Positions 43,967 through 53,100 of a DNA stretch of 64,000 bases are shown here, piece by piece. How positions within the stretch are numbered: position 1 is the stretch's first letter; every line of letters starts with the position of its first letter. Below the pieces are notes generated by a model, which made no database searches, had not been told where the DNA came from, and was given only the letters and a program-made list of their open reading frames with translations. The DNA is from an uncultured Erythrobacter sp. (lineage in GTDB: Bacteria; Pseudomonadota; Alphaproteobacteria; Sphingomonadales; Sphingomonadaceae): the NCBI GenBank assembly GCA_947502305.1, contig CANMZA010000001.1, positions 310,001 to 374,000 of the forward strand. The letters are read 5' to 3'. The translations under genes and the position numbers were made by a program.

Positions 43967-44290
43967 TTAAGCGTCGCCCAGCAATTGGCGCTGCGCTTCA
44001 GCGGCCATTTCTTGCAGTTTCGCGCGAATGTCCGCCTCGCTTACATTCGTTTCCGCCGCGGTCAGATCACCCAGCAATTTGCGGATCACGTCTTCGTCGC
44101 CTGCTTCTTCAAAATCGGCTTGAACGACGGCTTTTTTATAGGCGTCAGTTTCTTCTTCGGTCAGGTTCATCACACCCGCTGCCCATTCGCCAAGCAACCT
44201 GTTCCGGCGCGCAGCGACTTTGAAGGCGGTTTCTTCGTCCATCGCGAATTTGGCTTCTTCGCCGCGTTGGCGATCTTTGAAATCAGTCAT
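43967..44290 (-). CDS. DUF1476 protein, alphaproteobacterial F1-ATPase zeta/inhibitor subunit
   Basis: A 107-residue helical protein starting MTDFKDRQRGEEAKFAMDEE, the signature of DUF1476, found almost only in alphaproteobacteria. In Paracoccus the homologue is the zeta subunit that inhibits F1-ATPase. The rest (FKVAARRNRLLGEWAAGVM) is conserved. It is followed by bolA and grxD, all probably in one transcript. Confidence 0.93.
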   Translation of the reverse strand: MTDFKDRQRGEEAKFAMDEETAFKVAARRNRLLGEWAAGVMNLTEEETDAYKKAVVQADFEEAGDEDVIRKLLGDLTAAETNVSEADIRAKLQEMAAEAQRQLLGDA

Positions 44291-44385
44291 GAATTGTCCT
44301 CTTGGAATGTCTAATTAGCAAATAGGTGCGGGCGGGGCGCTCGGCAAGCGGTGCTCGACCACACGCTCAACATCAGGCCCGTAAA

Positions 44386-45384
44386 TCACTCCATCGTGAC
44401 GACCAATTTGCCGACAGCCTCACGGTTTTCCAGTTTTGCAATCGCCTCGCCAGCGCGTTCCAACGGGAATGTTTCAGAGACCAGCGGGTCAATCGTCCCC
44501 GCCTTCATCATCGCGAACAGTTCATTGACTTGTGCCACAAATTTGGCCGGTTCACGCGCGGTGAACGCGCCCCAGAACACGCCGCAAATATCGCAGGATT
44601 TCAGCAAAGTGAGGTTCAAGGGCATTTTGGGAATGCCAGCGGGGAAGCCAACGACAAGGAAGCGTCCTTCCCACGCGATAGAGCGCAGTGCTGGTTCGGA
44701 ATATTGACCGCCAACAATGTCATAGACGATGTTTGCGCCGCCGGGGCCGCAGGCTGCTTTGAAAGCGCCCGCCAGCTCTTTGGAGGCCGCTTTGTCCATT
44801 TCTTCGCGCGGGTAGATGACGACTTCGTCTGCGCCCGCTTGTTTTGCAACTTCGCCTTTGGCTTCGCTGGAAACCGCCGCGATAACGCGCGCGCCATATG
44901 CCTTGGCGAGTTCGACAGCCGACAAGCCAACGCCGCCTGCTGCTCCCAAAACGAGTACCACGTCGCCTTCTTTGATGTGGCCGCGATCTTTCAAGCCATG
45001 GATTGTGGTGCCATAAGTCATCAGCAGGCTGGCGGCTTTTTCAAAGGGCACGCCATCTGGCACAGGGAACATCCGGTCCGCCGGTACAATCGCCTTTTCA
45101 CGCAGGCCGCCATTGCCCATTCCGGCCATGACCTTGTCGCCAACCTTATAATTCGTGACGCCTTCGCCAACCGCCTCAACCACGCCGGCAATTTCGCCGC
45201 CGGGCGAATAAGGACGTTCTGGTTTGAATTGATACAGATCGCGGATCATCAGCGTGTCGGGATAATTGATCGCACAGGCTTTGACGGCGACGAGCACTTC
45301 GCCTTTGCCGGGCGCTGGTGTGTCAATTTCGTCGAGGGTCAGCGTCTCTGGGCCGCCGACGGAGTGAGTTTGGATGGCTTTCAT
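44386..45384 (-). CDS. NADPH:quinone oxidoreductase, zinc-less MDR family
   Basis: A 332-residue medium-chain reductase. INYPDTLMIRDLYQFKPE and PGGEIAGVVEAVGEGV are typical of quinone oxidoreductase-like MDRs, and LVLGAAGGVGLSAVELAKA is the NADPH-binding motif. No structural or catalytic zinc Cys set is seen. ATG 45384 follows AAGGAACGACACT; the 13 codons upstream overlap leuD and were left out. It starts 11 bases after the leuD stop, so it may belong to the leu transcript. Confidence 0.9.
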   Translation of the reverse strand: MKAIQTHSVGGPETLTLDEIDTPAPGKGEVLVAVKACAINYPDTLMIRDLYQFKPERPYSPGGEIAGVVEAVGEGVTNYKVGDKVMAGMGNGGLREKAIVPADRMFPVPDGVPFEKAASLLMTYGTTIHGLKDRGHIKEGDVVLVLGAAGGVGLSAVELAKAYGARVIAAVSSEAKGEVAKQAGADEVVIYPREEMDKAASKELAGAFKAACGPGGANIVYDIVGGQYSEPALRSIAWEGRFLVVGFPAGIPKMPLNLTLLKSCDICGVFWGAFTAREPAKFVAQVNELFAMMKAGTIDPLVSETFPLERAGEAIAKLENREAVGKLVVTME

Positions 45385-45395
45385 AGTGTCGTTCC

Positions 45396-45995
45396 TTAAA
45401 CGTGAGTTCCCGCAGTCAGCCATCCTTGCGCAGAGGCGCGGCGGCTTTCGAATTGTCCGATGATTTCTTGGCTATCCAAAGTCAAAGCCACTTCGTCTAG
45501 GCCGCCGAGCAAGCAATGTTTGCGAAACGGATCAATGTCGAATGTGAAGCGGTCTTGAAACGGAGTTGTGACGGTTTGCGTGTCCAGATCAATATCGATC
45601 GGCTCGCCCGCTTTGGCGACCTCCATCAACCGATCAATCGCGGATTGCGGCAAGACAATCGGTAGGATGCCGTTCTTCACCGCATTGCCGGAAAATATAT
45701 CGGAATAACTGGGTGCCAACACGGCCTTGATCCCCAGATCCAGCATCGCCCATGCGGCATGTTCGCGGCTGGAGCCGCAGCCGAAATTGTCGCCCGCAAT
45801 CAGGATCGGTGCGCCCGCATTTTCAGGCGCGTCGAAAATATTGTCAGGGTCAGCGCGGATCGTTTCAAACGCCCCTTCGCCTAGCCCTTCGCGAGTAATG
45901 GTTTTCAGCCATTTTGCCGGGATAATAATATCCGTATCAACGTTCTTCGCGCCGAACGCGATGGCGCGGCCCGACACCCGAGAGATAGCGTCCAT
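45396..45995 (-). CDS. leuD: 3-isopropylmalate dehydratase small subunit
   Basis: A 199-residue subunit of isopropylmalate isomerase in leucine synthesis. [18 protein letters not shown] and [17 protein letters not shown] are the hallmark motifs of the swivel domain. It follows leuC on the same strand with one small membrane-protein gene in between, 11 bases before it. Length is normal. Confidence 0.96.
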   Translation of the reverse strand: MDAISRVSGRAIAFGAKNVDTDIIIPAKWLKTITREGLGEGAFETIRADPDNIFDAPENAGAPILIAGDNFGCGSSREHAAWAMLDLGIKAVLAPSYSDIFSGNAVKNGILPIVLPQSAIDRLMEVAKAGEPIDIDLDTQTVTTPFQDRFTFDIDPFRKHCLLGGLDEVALTLDSQEIIGQFESRRASAQGWLTAGTHV

Positions 45996-46006
45996 TGGTA
46001 CTACCC

Positions 46007-46237
46007 TCAGTCCGTTTCAGGCGGCTCACCAGACGGCGCGACGTCCGACTGGTTCGCGCCGATTGCGCTGTCTTTTGGGTTTTTACGAAAACGCTTACCG
46101 GCATATAGCAGTGCGGCGGCCACAGCGGCAGAACCAATCGTCGCCGCCGCGCCAATCGCGGCATTGCGCGCCGTGTTTGATTTTGGCGCTTCTTCTGCTT
46201 TTTCGGCGGGGGTATCTTTGGGGGCTTTATCAGTCAT
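46007..46237 (-). CDS. Small membrane protein between leuC and leuD
   Basis: A 76-residue protein with a Lys/Glu/Pro-rich N-terminus, one Ala-rich membrane helix ([20 protein letters not shown] near residues 24-43) followed by a basic RFRKNPKD stop-transfer, and an acidic tail. No family recognised. ATG 46237 has GAG upstream; an ATG seven codons earlier is possible. Its place inside the leuC-leuD unit suggests cotranscription but not a leucine role. Confidence 0.6.
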   Translation of the reverse strand: MTDKAPKDTPAEKAEEAPKSNTARNAAIGAAATIGSAAVAAALLYAGKRFRKNPKDSAIGANQSDVAPSGEPPETD

Positions 46238-46330
46238 GGGTTTCTCATGCTCTTGCATTGCGCAGGTTTCAAGGGTGAGGGCGAGGGCGGTGGTTTTGAC
46301 AAAAGGCTCGCAAGCCTCCTTATCCGTCAG

Positions 46331-47767
46331 TCATTGATCCAAGGTTCTGACGTCAGCCAGTCGCCCAGTGACGGCGGCTGCTGCCGCCATTGCTGGTGAT
46401 ACCAAATGCGTGCGCGCGCCCGGACCTTGCCTGCCAACAAAATTGCGGTTGGAGGTGGAGGCGCAACGTTCGCCAGCAGGAACTTTATCGGGGTTCATGC
46501 CAAGGCAGGCTGAACAACCCGGCTCGCGCCATTCAAATCCGGCGGCTGTGAATATCTGGTCGAGCCCTTCTTCCTCTGCCTGCATTTTGACGAGGCCGGA
46601 GCCCGGGACGACGATGGCCCAGCGTACATTGTCGGCTTTGACACGGCCTTTCAGCACTTTGGCGGCGGAACGTAAATCTTCTATGCGGCTGTTGGTGCAG
46701 CTGCCGATGAACACATTTTCGATTGCCACATCTGTCATCGCTGTGCCCGGGGTCAGGCCCATATAGTCGAGGCTTTTGGCTGCTGCGGCCTGCTTCGATG
46801 GATCGGCAAAATCTTCCGGAGCCGGGACCGCGCCGCTGATCGGTACGACGTCTTCCGGGCTGGTGCCCCACGTCACCGTCGGCGCAATGGTGCTGGCGTC
46901 GATTTCTACCGATTTGTCGAACACGGCACCGTCATCGCTATGCAGAGTTTTCCAGTAACGCACGGCTGCATCCCAATCTGTGCCCTTTGGCGCCATTGGG
47001 CGGTTCTTGAGATACCGGAACACGGTTTCATCTGGTGCGATCAATCCTGCGCGCGCGCCTGCCTCGATGCTCATATTGCAAACAGTCAGGCGCTCTTCGA
47101 CGCTCATTTCTTCGAACACTTGCCCGCGATATTCGATGACATATCCGGTGCCGCCCGCCGCGCCGATTTCGCCGATAATGTGCAGGATCAAATCCTTGGC
47201 TGTAACGCCGGGGCCGAGCGCGTCGGTGACGCGGACTTCCATCGCCTTGGATCGTTGCAGCAACAATGTTTGCGTGGCGAGCACATGTTCCACTTCGCTC
47301 GTGCCAATGCCGAAAGCGAGCGCGCCCAATCCGCCATGGCAGGCCGTGTGCGAATCCCCGCAGACAATCGTGGTGCCGGGCAAAGAGAACCCTTGTTCAG
47401 GCCCGACAACATGCACAATCCCCTGCTCTGCGGCAGTTGCGTCGATATAGCGTATGCCAAATTCTGGCGCATTGCGTTCTAGCGCGGCCAATTGTGCGGC
47501 GCTTTGCGGGTCAGCAATCGGGATGCGCGCGCCGTTTGCGTCTGTGCGTGCGGTTGTGGGCAAATTGTGATCTGGCACCGCCAGCGTCAATTCTGGACGG
47601 CGTACGCTGCGGCCAGCGCTGCGCAATCCTTCGAAGGCTTGCGGGCTGGTTACCTCATGCACCAAATGGCGGTCGATATAGACAATCGCTGTCCCGTCAC
47701 CGCGGGTTTCGACGACGTGATCGTCCCAGATTTTGGCGTAAAGCGTGCGAGGGGCAGTGTTGGCCAT
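46331..47767 (-). CDS. leuC: 3-isopropylmalate dehydratase large subunit
   Basis: A 478-residue aconitase-family subunit. Three cluster-ligating Cys lie in [14 protein letters not shown] and in [32 protein letters not shown] and [17 protein letters not shown] are further landmarks. With LeuD it isomerises 2-isopropylmalate to 3-isopropylmalate. It heads the leuC-small-leuD unit and diverges from the thioesterase gene. Confidence 0.97.
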   Translation of the reverse strand: MANTAPRTLYAKIWDDHVVETRGDGTAIVYIDRHLVHEVTSPQAFEGLRSAGRSVRRPELTLAVPDHNLPTTARTDANGARIPIADPQSAAQLAALERNAPEFGIRYIDATAAEQGIVHVVGPEQGFSLPGTTIVCGDSHTACHGGLGALAFGIGTSEVEHVLATQTLLLQRSKAMEVRVTDALGPGVTAKDLILHIIGEIGAAGGTGYVIEYRGQVFEEMSVEERLTVCNMSIEAGARAGLIAPDETVFRYLKNRPMAPKGTDWDAAVRYWKTLHSDDGAVFDKSVEIDASTIAPTVTWGTSPEDVVPISGAVPAPEDFADPSKQAAAAKSLDYMGLTPGTAMTDVAIENVFIGSCTNSRIEDLRSAAKVLKGRVKADNVRWAIVVPGSGLVKMQAEEEGLDQIFTAAGFEWREPGCSACLGMNPDKVPAGERCASTSNRNFVGRQGPGARTHLVSPAMAAAAAVTGRLADVRTLDQ

Positions 47768-47890
47768 TTGGCTCTCTTGTTAGAGTGTTTCCCCTCGGTT
47801 AGCGGCGCGGGGTACGCAATGGCAAGATATCCAGTGATTTTGCGGCATTTTGTCATGGAATTAAAAGCAGTTTGCCGCTAACTTACATTA

Positions 47891-48292
47891 ATGTCAGCAG
47901 CGCCATTCAAATTTCCGATCACCGTCGCCCCAGAAGATATCGACTTTATGGGCCATGTTAACAATGCGCGCTATCTGAATTGGGTGCAGGATGCGGTGCT
48001 GGCGCATTGGAACAAGATTGCCCCCGCAGAAGATGTCGCAAGCAAGGCCTGGGTCGCGCTGAAGCACGAAATCACTTATCGCAAACCGGCATTTCTAGAG
48101 GATGACGTGATCGCGCAGACGGTTCTGGAACGCTATAATGGCGCGCGTGCCTTTTATCGCACCGTTATCAGCCGCGGTGAAGATGTGCTGGCCGAGGTGC
48201 AATCGAGCTGGTGCTGTATTGACGCGCAAACCCTGCGCCCAGCGCGCATTGGCGAGCATTTGCGTGAGTTCTTTTTTCCAGACAGCGAATGA
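47891..48292 (+). CDS. Acyl-CoA thioesterase, hot-dog (4HBT) family
   Basis: A 133-residue hot-dog protein. VAPEDIDFMGHVNNARYLNWV is the 4HBT active-site region with the catalytic Asp, and KHEITYRKPAFLEDDVIAQT follows. Substrate unknown. Its stop overlaps an ATG of the next gene's frame, although that gene probably starts further down. It is divergent from leuC. Confidence 0.88.
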   Translation: MSAAPFKFPITVAPEDIDFMGHVNNARYLNWVQDAVLAHWNKIAPAEDVASKAWVALKHEITYRKPAFLEDDVIAQTVLERYNGARAFYRTVISRGEDVLAEVQSSWCCIDAQTLRPARIGEHLREFFFPDSE

Positions 48293-48351
48293 TGTACGCT
48301 CTCCCGCAAGTTCAAAGCCTTATTCGGATTTGTATGAAGGGGACGGCGCCG

Positions 48352-49197
48352 GTGAAACTGGGCACAACTTTACTGCATGGTGCTGTGATGGCGTTTGCTG
48401 CCGCGTTGGCCGTGCCTGTCGCGGCACAGGCCAATGAGGCCGCCGATGAACGTCCTGAAATATCTTCAGAGGAAGCCGCCGCGATTGATCGAGCGATCGC
48501 GTTGGGGGAGACGATTTACCGTTATGATCAGGCGGCATGGCACACGACCGATGCGATGTTGGCGACCTTTGATGACCCAGTGGCACGCGGAATTGGCGGA
48601 TGGATCATCAACCCGGTGGAGCGCGGACATGAGGCGCTGTTTTATCGTCCGCTGACAGAAGGTTTTGAGGCGGTTTGGTCGGGTATCTATGACGGGCGCA
48701 CGGTTACCTCTGAACAGGTTTACGGCCCCGGCGACCGCCCGCTGACCTCGGCAGAGGCTGCTCTGGCGATTGCGGGCAACGCACCACTAAGCAGCGATGT
48801 GCAAATGACCCGCTGTTCTGAGCAACCATTCAACAGCGTCGTGATCCCCACTGGGAACGCGGATGGCGGACATTATGTCTATTTCCTCGTGCCGCAACCT
48901 GTCGCCGGGGAAGTGGAATTTGGCGGGCATTACCGATTTGAGGTGGTGGATGGCGAAGTGATCGCGCACCGCAAATTCACCAATTCCTGTCTTGCGATGG
49001 GCCAGACCGGGCCAGAGGGGCGGCGTGCCAGCATGGTCGGCATCGCGCATATTCTGGACCCGGTGCCAACGGAAATTCACGTTTTTTCGATGTTTGCGCT
49101 GGGCATTCCTGTGGCGGTAATTACGACCGCTGATGAGCGTGTTTGGGGCGTAACCGAGGAAGACGGCGAGGCGAGCATTGCAGTGATGCAGCGATGA
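48352..49197 (+). CDS. Exported protein of unknown function
   Basis: A 281-residue protein with a clear signal peptide when read from GTG 48352 (MKLGTTLLHGAVMAFAAALA then VPVAAQA), which has AAGGGGA nine bases upstream; ATGs at 48289 and 48334 lack ribosome sites. The mature part has the motifs GGWIINPVERGHEALFYRPL and GHYVYFLVPQPVAGEVEFGG, and two Cys. I do not recognise a named family. It may be cotranscribed with the thioesterase. Confidence 0.65.
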   Translation: MKLGTTLLHGAVMAFAAALAVPVAAQANEAADERPEISSEEAAAIDRAIALGETIYRYDQAAWHTTDAMLATFDDPVARGIGGWIINPVERGHEALFYRPLTEGFEAVWSGIYDGRTVTSEQVYGPGDRPLTSAEAALAIAGNAPLSSDVQMTRCSEQPFNSVVIPTGNADGGHYVYFLVPQPVAGEVEFGGHYRFEVVDGEVIAHRKFTNSCLAMGQTGPEGRRASMVGIAHILDPVPTEIHVFSMFALGIPVAVITTADERVWGVTEEDGEASIAVMQR

Positions 49198-49307
49198 TTT
49201 TGTACAATCTCTCGCACTCTCTCACGCACTGCCTCGCGAAACATTTGCGCAAAGCGCCTCGCGCTTTATATGCAGCCGCATGGCCCCGGAGCGCGTAACT
49301 CTTTGAG

Positions 49308-50144
49308 ATGACAGGAACCCACCTCTCTTTACCGAACCACCATATGCAGGGTGTGATCGGATTGACGCTCGCGGCGCTGGTCGCGGGCGGATGGTTGGGC
49401 ATCCATGCCTATGCGATGTTTGTGTTTGAGCTGAGCTGGAGCAATTGGCCGTTCGTGGTGCTGATGGCGGTGGTGCAATGCTGGCTGTCTGTTGGAGTGT
49501 TTATCGTCTGCCATGATGCGATGCATGGCACTTTGGCACCGGGCCGTGGCCGGTTAACCGCGGTCATAGCTGCGGTGCTGCTGTTTCTTTATGCGGGTTT
49601 TGGTTGGCGCAAATTGCGCGATGCGCATTTGGCCCATCACAAAATGGCGGGCCACGCGGGCGACCCTGACTTTGATGAACATCATCCAGGGCAGTTTTTG
49701 CCGTGGTACGGGACATTCTTTAAACGCTATTTTGGCTGGCAATCGCTATTGTTCGTGCATGCGGTGGTCGGGGTTTACTGGCTCGTGCTTGGTATTCCGA
49801 TGGTCCAAATTGTGCTGCTTTACGGGGCGCCGGCGCTGCTTTCTTCGCTGCAATTGTTCTATTTCGGTACGTACCGCCCGCATCACCATATTGCCGGCAG
49901 CGATTTCGCCGATCATCACAATGCCCGGTCCAATAATTTTGGATCCCTGCTCAGCCTCTTGACCTGTTTTCACTTTGGCTATCACCTTGAACATCACCGC
50001 CGTCCTGACGTGCCGTGGTGGGCGTTGCCAGCCGCCAAGCGCGCAGGCATCGGAGCGCAGGAACTGAGCGCGGATGGCGCGGGCTCTCTTGCTTCCGCTC
50101 AATCAATGGCCGAACAAGACACGAAAGCGGAGGCTCCTGCATGA
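49308..50144 (+). CDS. crtW: Beta-carotene 4-ketolase
   Basis: A 278-residue membrane di-iron oxygenase of the fatty-acid desaturase superfamily. The His boxes are HDAMHG near residue 69, HLAHHKMAGHAGDPDFDEHH near 107, YRPHHHIAGSDFADHHNARS and FHFGYHLEHHRRPDVPWWAL, all matching CrtW. It introduces keto groups into beta-ionone rings. Its last four bases overlap crtZ (ATGA). The pair stands 34 kb from the acyclic carotenoid genes crtF, crtD and crtC. Confidence 0.93.
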   Translation: MTGTHLSLPNHHMQGVIGLTLAALVAGGWLGIHAYAMFVFELSWSNWPFVVLMAVVQCWLSVGVFIVCHDAMHGTLAPGRGRLTAVIAAVLLFLYAGFGWRKLRDAHLAHHKMAGHAGDPDFDEHHPGQFLPWYGTFFKRYFGWQSLLFVHAVVGVYWLVLGIPMVQIVLLYGAPALLSSLQLFYFGTYRPHHHIAGSDFADHHNARSNNFGSLLSLLTCFHFGYHLEHHRRPDVPWWALPAAKRAGIGAQELSADGAGSLASAQSMAEQDTKAEAPA

Positions 50145-50647
50145 CTTGGCTAGAGGCCATTGCCGTGACCATGACGGCCCTTGTCGGGATGGAATTGTTT
50201 GCGTGGTATGCTCATAAATACATCATGCATGGATGGGGTTGGGGCTGGCATAGAGATCATCACGAGCCGCATGATAACACGTTTGAAAAGAATGATTTGT
50301 TCGCTGTCGTCTTTGGCACGATCAACGCCGCAATGTATATTTTTGGCTCGCTTTACTGGGAATGGCTGTGGTGGGCAGCGCTCGGCGTAAATCTTTACGG
50401 CGTGATTTACGCGATTGTGCATGATGGGTTGGTGCATCAACGCTTCTTTCGCTTCGTGCCCAAAAGTGGCTACGCCAAACGCTTGGTTCAGGCTCATAAA
50501 TTGCACCACGCAACCATCGGCAAAGAAGGCGGCGTGAGCTTTGGCTTTGTGTTTGCGGGCGATCCGGTGAAGCTGAAGGCAAAATTGCGCGAGCAAGCCA
50601 GAAACGGCACTGCAACCGTGCGAGAAAGCCGAAATCTCACAGAATGA
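50141..50647 (+). CDS. crtZ: Beta-carotene 3-hydroxylase
   Basis: A 168-residue membrane hydroxylase. The His motifs HKYIMHGWGWGWHRDHHEPH near residue 25, HDGLVHQRFF and HKLHHATIGKEGGVSFGF are diagnostic of CrtZ. It hydroxylates beta-ionone rings; with CrtW it can make astaxanthin-type xanthophylls. ATG 50141 overlaps crtW; the longer frame inside crtW was rejected. Two paralogous unknown genes follow. Confidence 0.95.
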   Translation: MTWLEAIAVTMTALVGMELFAWYAHKYIMHGWGWGWHRDHHEPHDNTFEKNDLFAVVFGTINAAMYIFGSLYWEWLWWAALGVNLYGVIYAIVHDGLVHQRFFRFVPKSGYAKRLVQAHKLHHATIGKEGGVSFGFVFAGDPVKLKAKLREQARNGTATVRESRNLTE

Positions 50648-50672
50648 TTGCTTAGAGAGGGTTCCGGGGGGA

Positions 50673-51107
50673 ATGAGCGGAAATTGTAGCGATATGACTG
50701 GACGGTGGGACGGGACGTTCTCCTATCCGGACGTTCCCGAAGCGGGACCGATTACGCCGTTCGTGGTGACGTTGCGCGATTGTAACGGCGTTCTCAAAGG
50801 GACGGTGATGGAACCGAATGAATTTCGTTCCGGAACCGCGCATGCGACCTTGATCGGCCAACGCGTTGGCCGCTCTGTGCATTTTGCCAAAACCTATAGC
50901 GGCGCCGGGGAAGAATATGTTGAAACCGTGCTTTATTATGGGGAGCTGAGCGCGGATGGAGAATGTGTATCGGGTGAATGGCGCATCGACCATTGGCGCG
51001 GCCCATTTGAGATGACGCGCGAATTGTCCGCCGATGTCGGTATTGAAGCTGAGGTGGCAGCCGCGGCCAAAACCGGACCTAAAATTGGGGCGGATGTCTT
51101 GGTATAG
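50673..51107 (+). CDS. Unknown protein, first of two tandem paralogues after crtZ
   Basis: A 144-residue protein without signal peptide, all-beta in character, with alternating strands. It shares a pattern with the next gene: GRWDGTFSYPD near residue 10, ATLIGQRVGRSVHFAKTY near 60, YYGELS and GEWRIDHWRGPFEM at the end. The pattern recalls small lipocalin-like beta barrels, but I do not recognise a family. It starts 25 bases after crtZ on the same strand, so it may be part of the xanthophyll operon. Confidence 0.65.
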   Translation: MSGNCSDMTGRWDGTFSYPDVPEAGPITPFVVTLRDCNGVLKGTVMEPNEFRSGTAHATLIGQRVGRSVHFAKTYSGAGEEYVETVLYYGELSADGECVSGEWRIDHWRGPFEMTRELSADVGIEAEVAAAAKTGPKIGADVLV

Positions 51108-51155
51108 ATACGCTGAGAAAAACCTTCCAAATTTGCGGATTTTTTACCTCTGACC

Positions 51156-51178
51156 TTCAGTACCAACAGCATACTGAA
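51156..51178. promoter_or_regulatory. Inverted repeat before the second paralogue
   Basis: TTCAGTA (51156-51162) and TACTGAA (51172-51178) are perfect 7-bp arms nine bases apart, ending 20 bases before the start codon. It could be an operator or a leader hairpin for the second gene. Confidence 0.4.
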
Positions 51179-51197
51179 AGTGGGTAGAATAAGAGCG

Positions 51198-51584
51198 ATG
51201 GTACAGACACAAGCTCAGATGCAAGCGGCGATGGTGCCAAATGCGGGCGCGCTAAACGGCGTGTGGCAAGGCAAGTTTAGCTATTTTGCGTCGGAAGATA
51301 TCGGCGAATGGTCGTTCAAAGCGCGCATCGCCATGACCGGCAATCAATTGAGCGGCATTGTCGTCGAACTTCACGCCCATGGGACAGGCGACGTAAGAGC
51401 CCAAATCACCGGCGCGATTGATGGGCAAAAGGTGACATTCTCAAAACACTATTTGGAAAATAGCGAGGTCTATGACCGCGAAGTTTTCTATGAAGGCAGG
51501 CTCAGCGATGATCGCAAGATAATTGCGGGGACATGGCGCCATGCGGACAATAGCGGTCCGTTTGAAATGGAATTGGTGCGGTAA
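51198..51584 (+). CDS. Unknown protein, second of two tandem paralogues
   Basis: A 128-residue protein with the same order of motifs as its upstream neighbour: GVWQGKFSYFASEDIG, AQITGAIDGQKVTFSKHY, FYEGRLSDDRK and GTWRHADNSGPFEMELV. The shared ends (G-W-x-x-x-x-SGPFEM type) show duplication and divergence. ATG 51198 was preferred to a GTG six codons upstream. Function unknown; it lies 90 bases after the first copy. Confidence 0.65.
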   Translation: MVQTQAQMQAAMVPNAGALNGVWQGKFSYFASEDIGEWSFKARIAMTGNQLSGIVVELHAHGTGDVRAQITGAIDGQKVTFSKHYLENSEVYDREVFYEGRLSDDRKIIAGTWRHADNSGPFEMELVR

Positions 51585-51631
51585 AATTTTCGCGGTGTTT
51601 GCGGCTCTGCGCCGAACTTGATGCGCCGCGC

Positions 51632-52066
51632 CTATTGCGCCGCTGCAATCCGCGCGGCGTGCTCTTGCACCAAAGCAATCATGTTCGGCACCCCTTGGGT
51701 CCGGTTGCTGGACAATTGGTTTTTCAAATCAAACGGCCCGAGAGCGCCCATCACATCCATCGCGGCCACTTCGTGCGCGGGACGGTCCTGGACCGCGGCG
51801 ATCACTAATGCGACAATCCCCTTGGTGATGGCGGCATTGCTGTCCGCGAGGAAATGCAAAGCGGTTTTGCCACCGCCTTGCTCGCCTTCATTCTGCTCCA
51901 TCGGATAGACCCAGACGGAAGCGGAACAGCCGCGCACCAAAGTCGCATCGGTTTTGAGCGCATCGGGCATCTCATCCAGATCCCGCCCCAGTTCGATTAA
52001 GAGTCGATAGCGTTCATCGCCTTCGAGAAATTCGTATTCTTCTAAAATGTCATCCAGCGTTCGCAT
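51632..52066 (-). CDS. sufE: SufE family sulfur acceptor
   Basis: A 144-residue protein (147 from the alternative ATG 52075) that takes sulfur from SufS and passes it to SufB for Fe-S assembly. TLVRGCSASVWVYPM near residue 45 has the acceptor Cys, and DILEEYEFLEGDERYRLLIE is the SufE N-terminus. No other suf genes are nearby. It lies downstream of the psp array on the same strand, after a 67-base gap. Confidence 0.93.
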   Translation of the reverse strand: MRTLDDILEEYEFLEGDERYRLLIELGRDLDEMPDALKTDATLVRGCSASVWVYPMEQNEGEQGGGKTALHFLADSNAAITKGIVALVIAAVQDRPAHEVAAMDVMGALGPFDLKNQLSSNRTQGVPNMIALVQEHAARIAAAQ

Positions 52067-52133
52067 GCAGCGCATCTAGGGTGCGTGGGCGCGCATGGAA
52101 AGGGGCGCTGGCCTAAATGCTCACTCTGCTTGT

Positions 52134-52397
52134 TTAAAGTTCAACGCCGCTGGCGATGGCTTCGAGTTTCTTGATCCGCTCTTTCATGTCGGCCAGCTCA
52201 ATCCGGGCCGCACCAACTGCTGCGCCGCCTTCTATTTCAGCGAGCGGCATTTTTGATCCGCCGCCGGTTTGGAAGCTGCTGAGCTCTTGGCGTTTTAGCG
52301 CCAACCAATCCTGCCATGCGCGCAAGAAGGCAAAGGCGATCACACAAATACCGAAGACGCAGGCTGCGGTTACGACAAGGGTAGGGTCCATCATCAT
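52134..52397 (-). CDS. Small one-helix membrane protein, seventh and last of the psp array
   Basis: An 87-residue protein: N-terminal helix TLVVTAACVFGICVIAFAFL, then a charged part and the ending DMKERIKKLEAIASGVEL. The ending matches only the first half of the motif seen in the other array members (xRhxxLExIxxD), so it looks like a shortened copy. Its ATG shares a base with the stop of the previous gene (TAATG). No function is known. Confidence 0.72.
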   Translation of the reverse strand: MMMDPTLVVTAACVFGICVIAFAFLRAWQDWLALKRQELSSFQTGGGSKMPLAEIEGGAAVGAARIELADMKERIKKLEAIASGVEL

Positions 52398-52780
52398 TAG
52401 CTTTTCTCCGTCGGAGTTGGCTCCTTCTGGCTGGTATTGCCAGACAGTGCAGGGGGCCTAAGTGAAGAAGGGGGGAGTGAGGGTTCCGACGGCGCTCTGA
52501 GCGCCTCTATTTCAGACGCGATCCGGGCGCGTTCGCGGGCATCCATCGTGTTGTTATCGGTCGCAATCCGCTCCAACACATGAAGTCTTTCGCGCAGGCC
52601 TTCGATCTCGCGCCGGGTCTCTTCGATTTCTGCGGCTGATTTTTCAGAGCCGCGCTCATCTGTACGGCCCACAAAAGTCTCATTGCCATCTTCGTCGGAG
52701 ATAATCCCCGCGCGCGCCTTGGCGAGTTGCACAACGCCCCATACGACAATTGCGACAATGGCGATGACGGTCCAATCCAT
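52397..52780 (-). CDS. Small one-helix coiled-coil membrane protein, sixth of the psp array
   Basis: A 127-residue protein with an N-terminal helix (TVIAIVAIVVWGVVQLA) and a Glu/Arg-rich coiled coil. LRERLHVLERIATD is followed by a five-to-ten-residue insertion relative to its sisters and then ASEIEALR. A Pro/Ser-rich tail closes it. Overlaps both neighbours by one base, so translation is coupled throughout. Resembles a PspB-like architecture. Confidence 0.75.
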   Translation of the reverse strand: MDWTVIAIVAIVVWGVVQLAKARAGIISDEDGNETFVGRTDERGSEKSAAEIEETRREIEGLRERLHVLERIATDNNTMDARERARIASEIEALRAPSEPSLPPSSLRPPALSGNTSQKEPTPTEKS

Positions 52781-53100
52781 CAGAGTGTTCCTTCTACTTG
52801 CTTGGATTTCTCAGGCGCAGTCTCGCTGCGCAGAGCTTCAATTTCTTCGGCCAGATCGACCGGGCGGTCGGTGGCAATCCGCTCCAACACGCGCACGCGC
52901 TGCTCAAGATTTGACGGCTCTGAATTACCGTTCCCAAAAGACGCGTTTTCTATCTCCGAAAGAGTGCGTGATCCGGCTTTGCGTCTGCTTTCCCGTGTTT
53001 TTAGGCGCAACAGGAGCATCACTCCGCCAGCACTGATGGCAGCGGTTAAGGCGACGATCTGCAAAGCGTCCATCATCAGCGGCGTATCGGCACCAAACAT
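52780..53100 (-). CDS. Small one-helix coiled-coil membrane protein, fifth of the psp array
   Basis: A 106-residue protein with helix LQIVALTAAISAGGVMLLL near residues 13-31 and the shared motif LEQRVRVLERIATDRPVDLA followed by EEIEALRS. ATG 53100 forms TGATG with the stop of the gene before it. A short Lys/Glu-rich tail follows the motif. Confidence 0.75.
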   Translation of the reverse strand: MFGADTPLMMDALQIVALTAAISAGGVMLLLRLKTRESRRKAGSRTLSEIENASFGNGNSEPSNLEQRVRVLERIATDRPVDLAEEIEALRSETAPEKSKQVEGTL

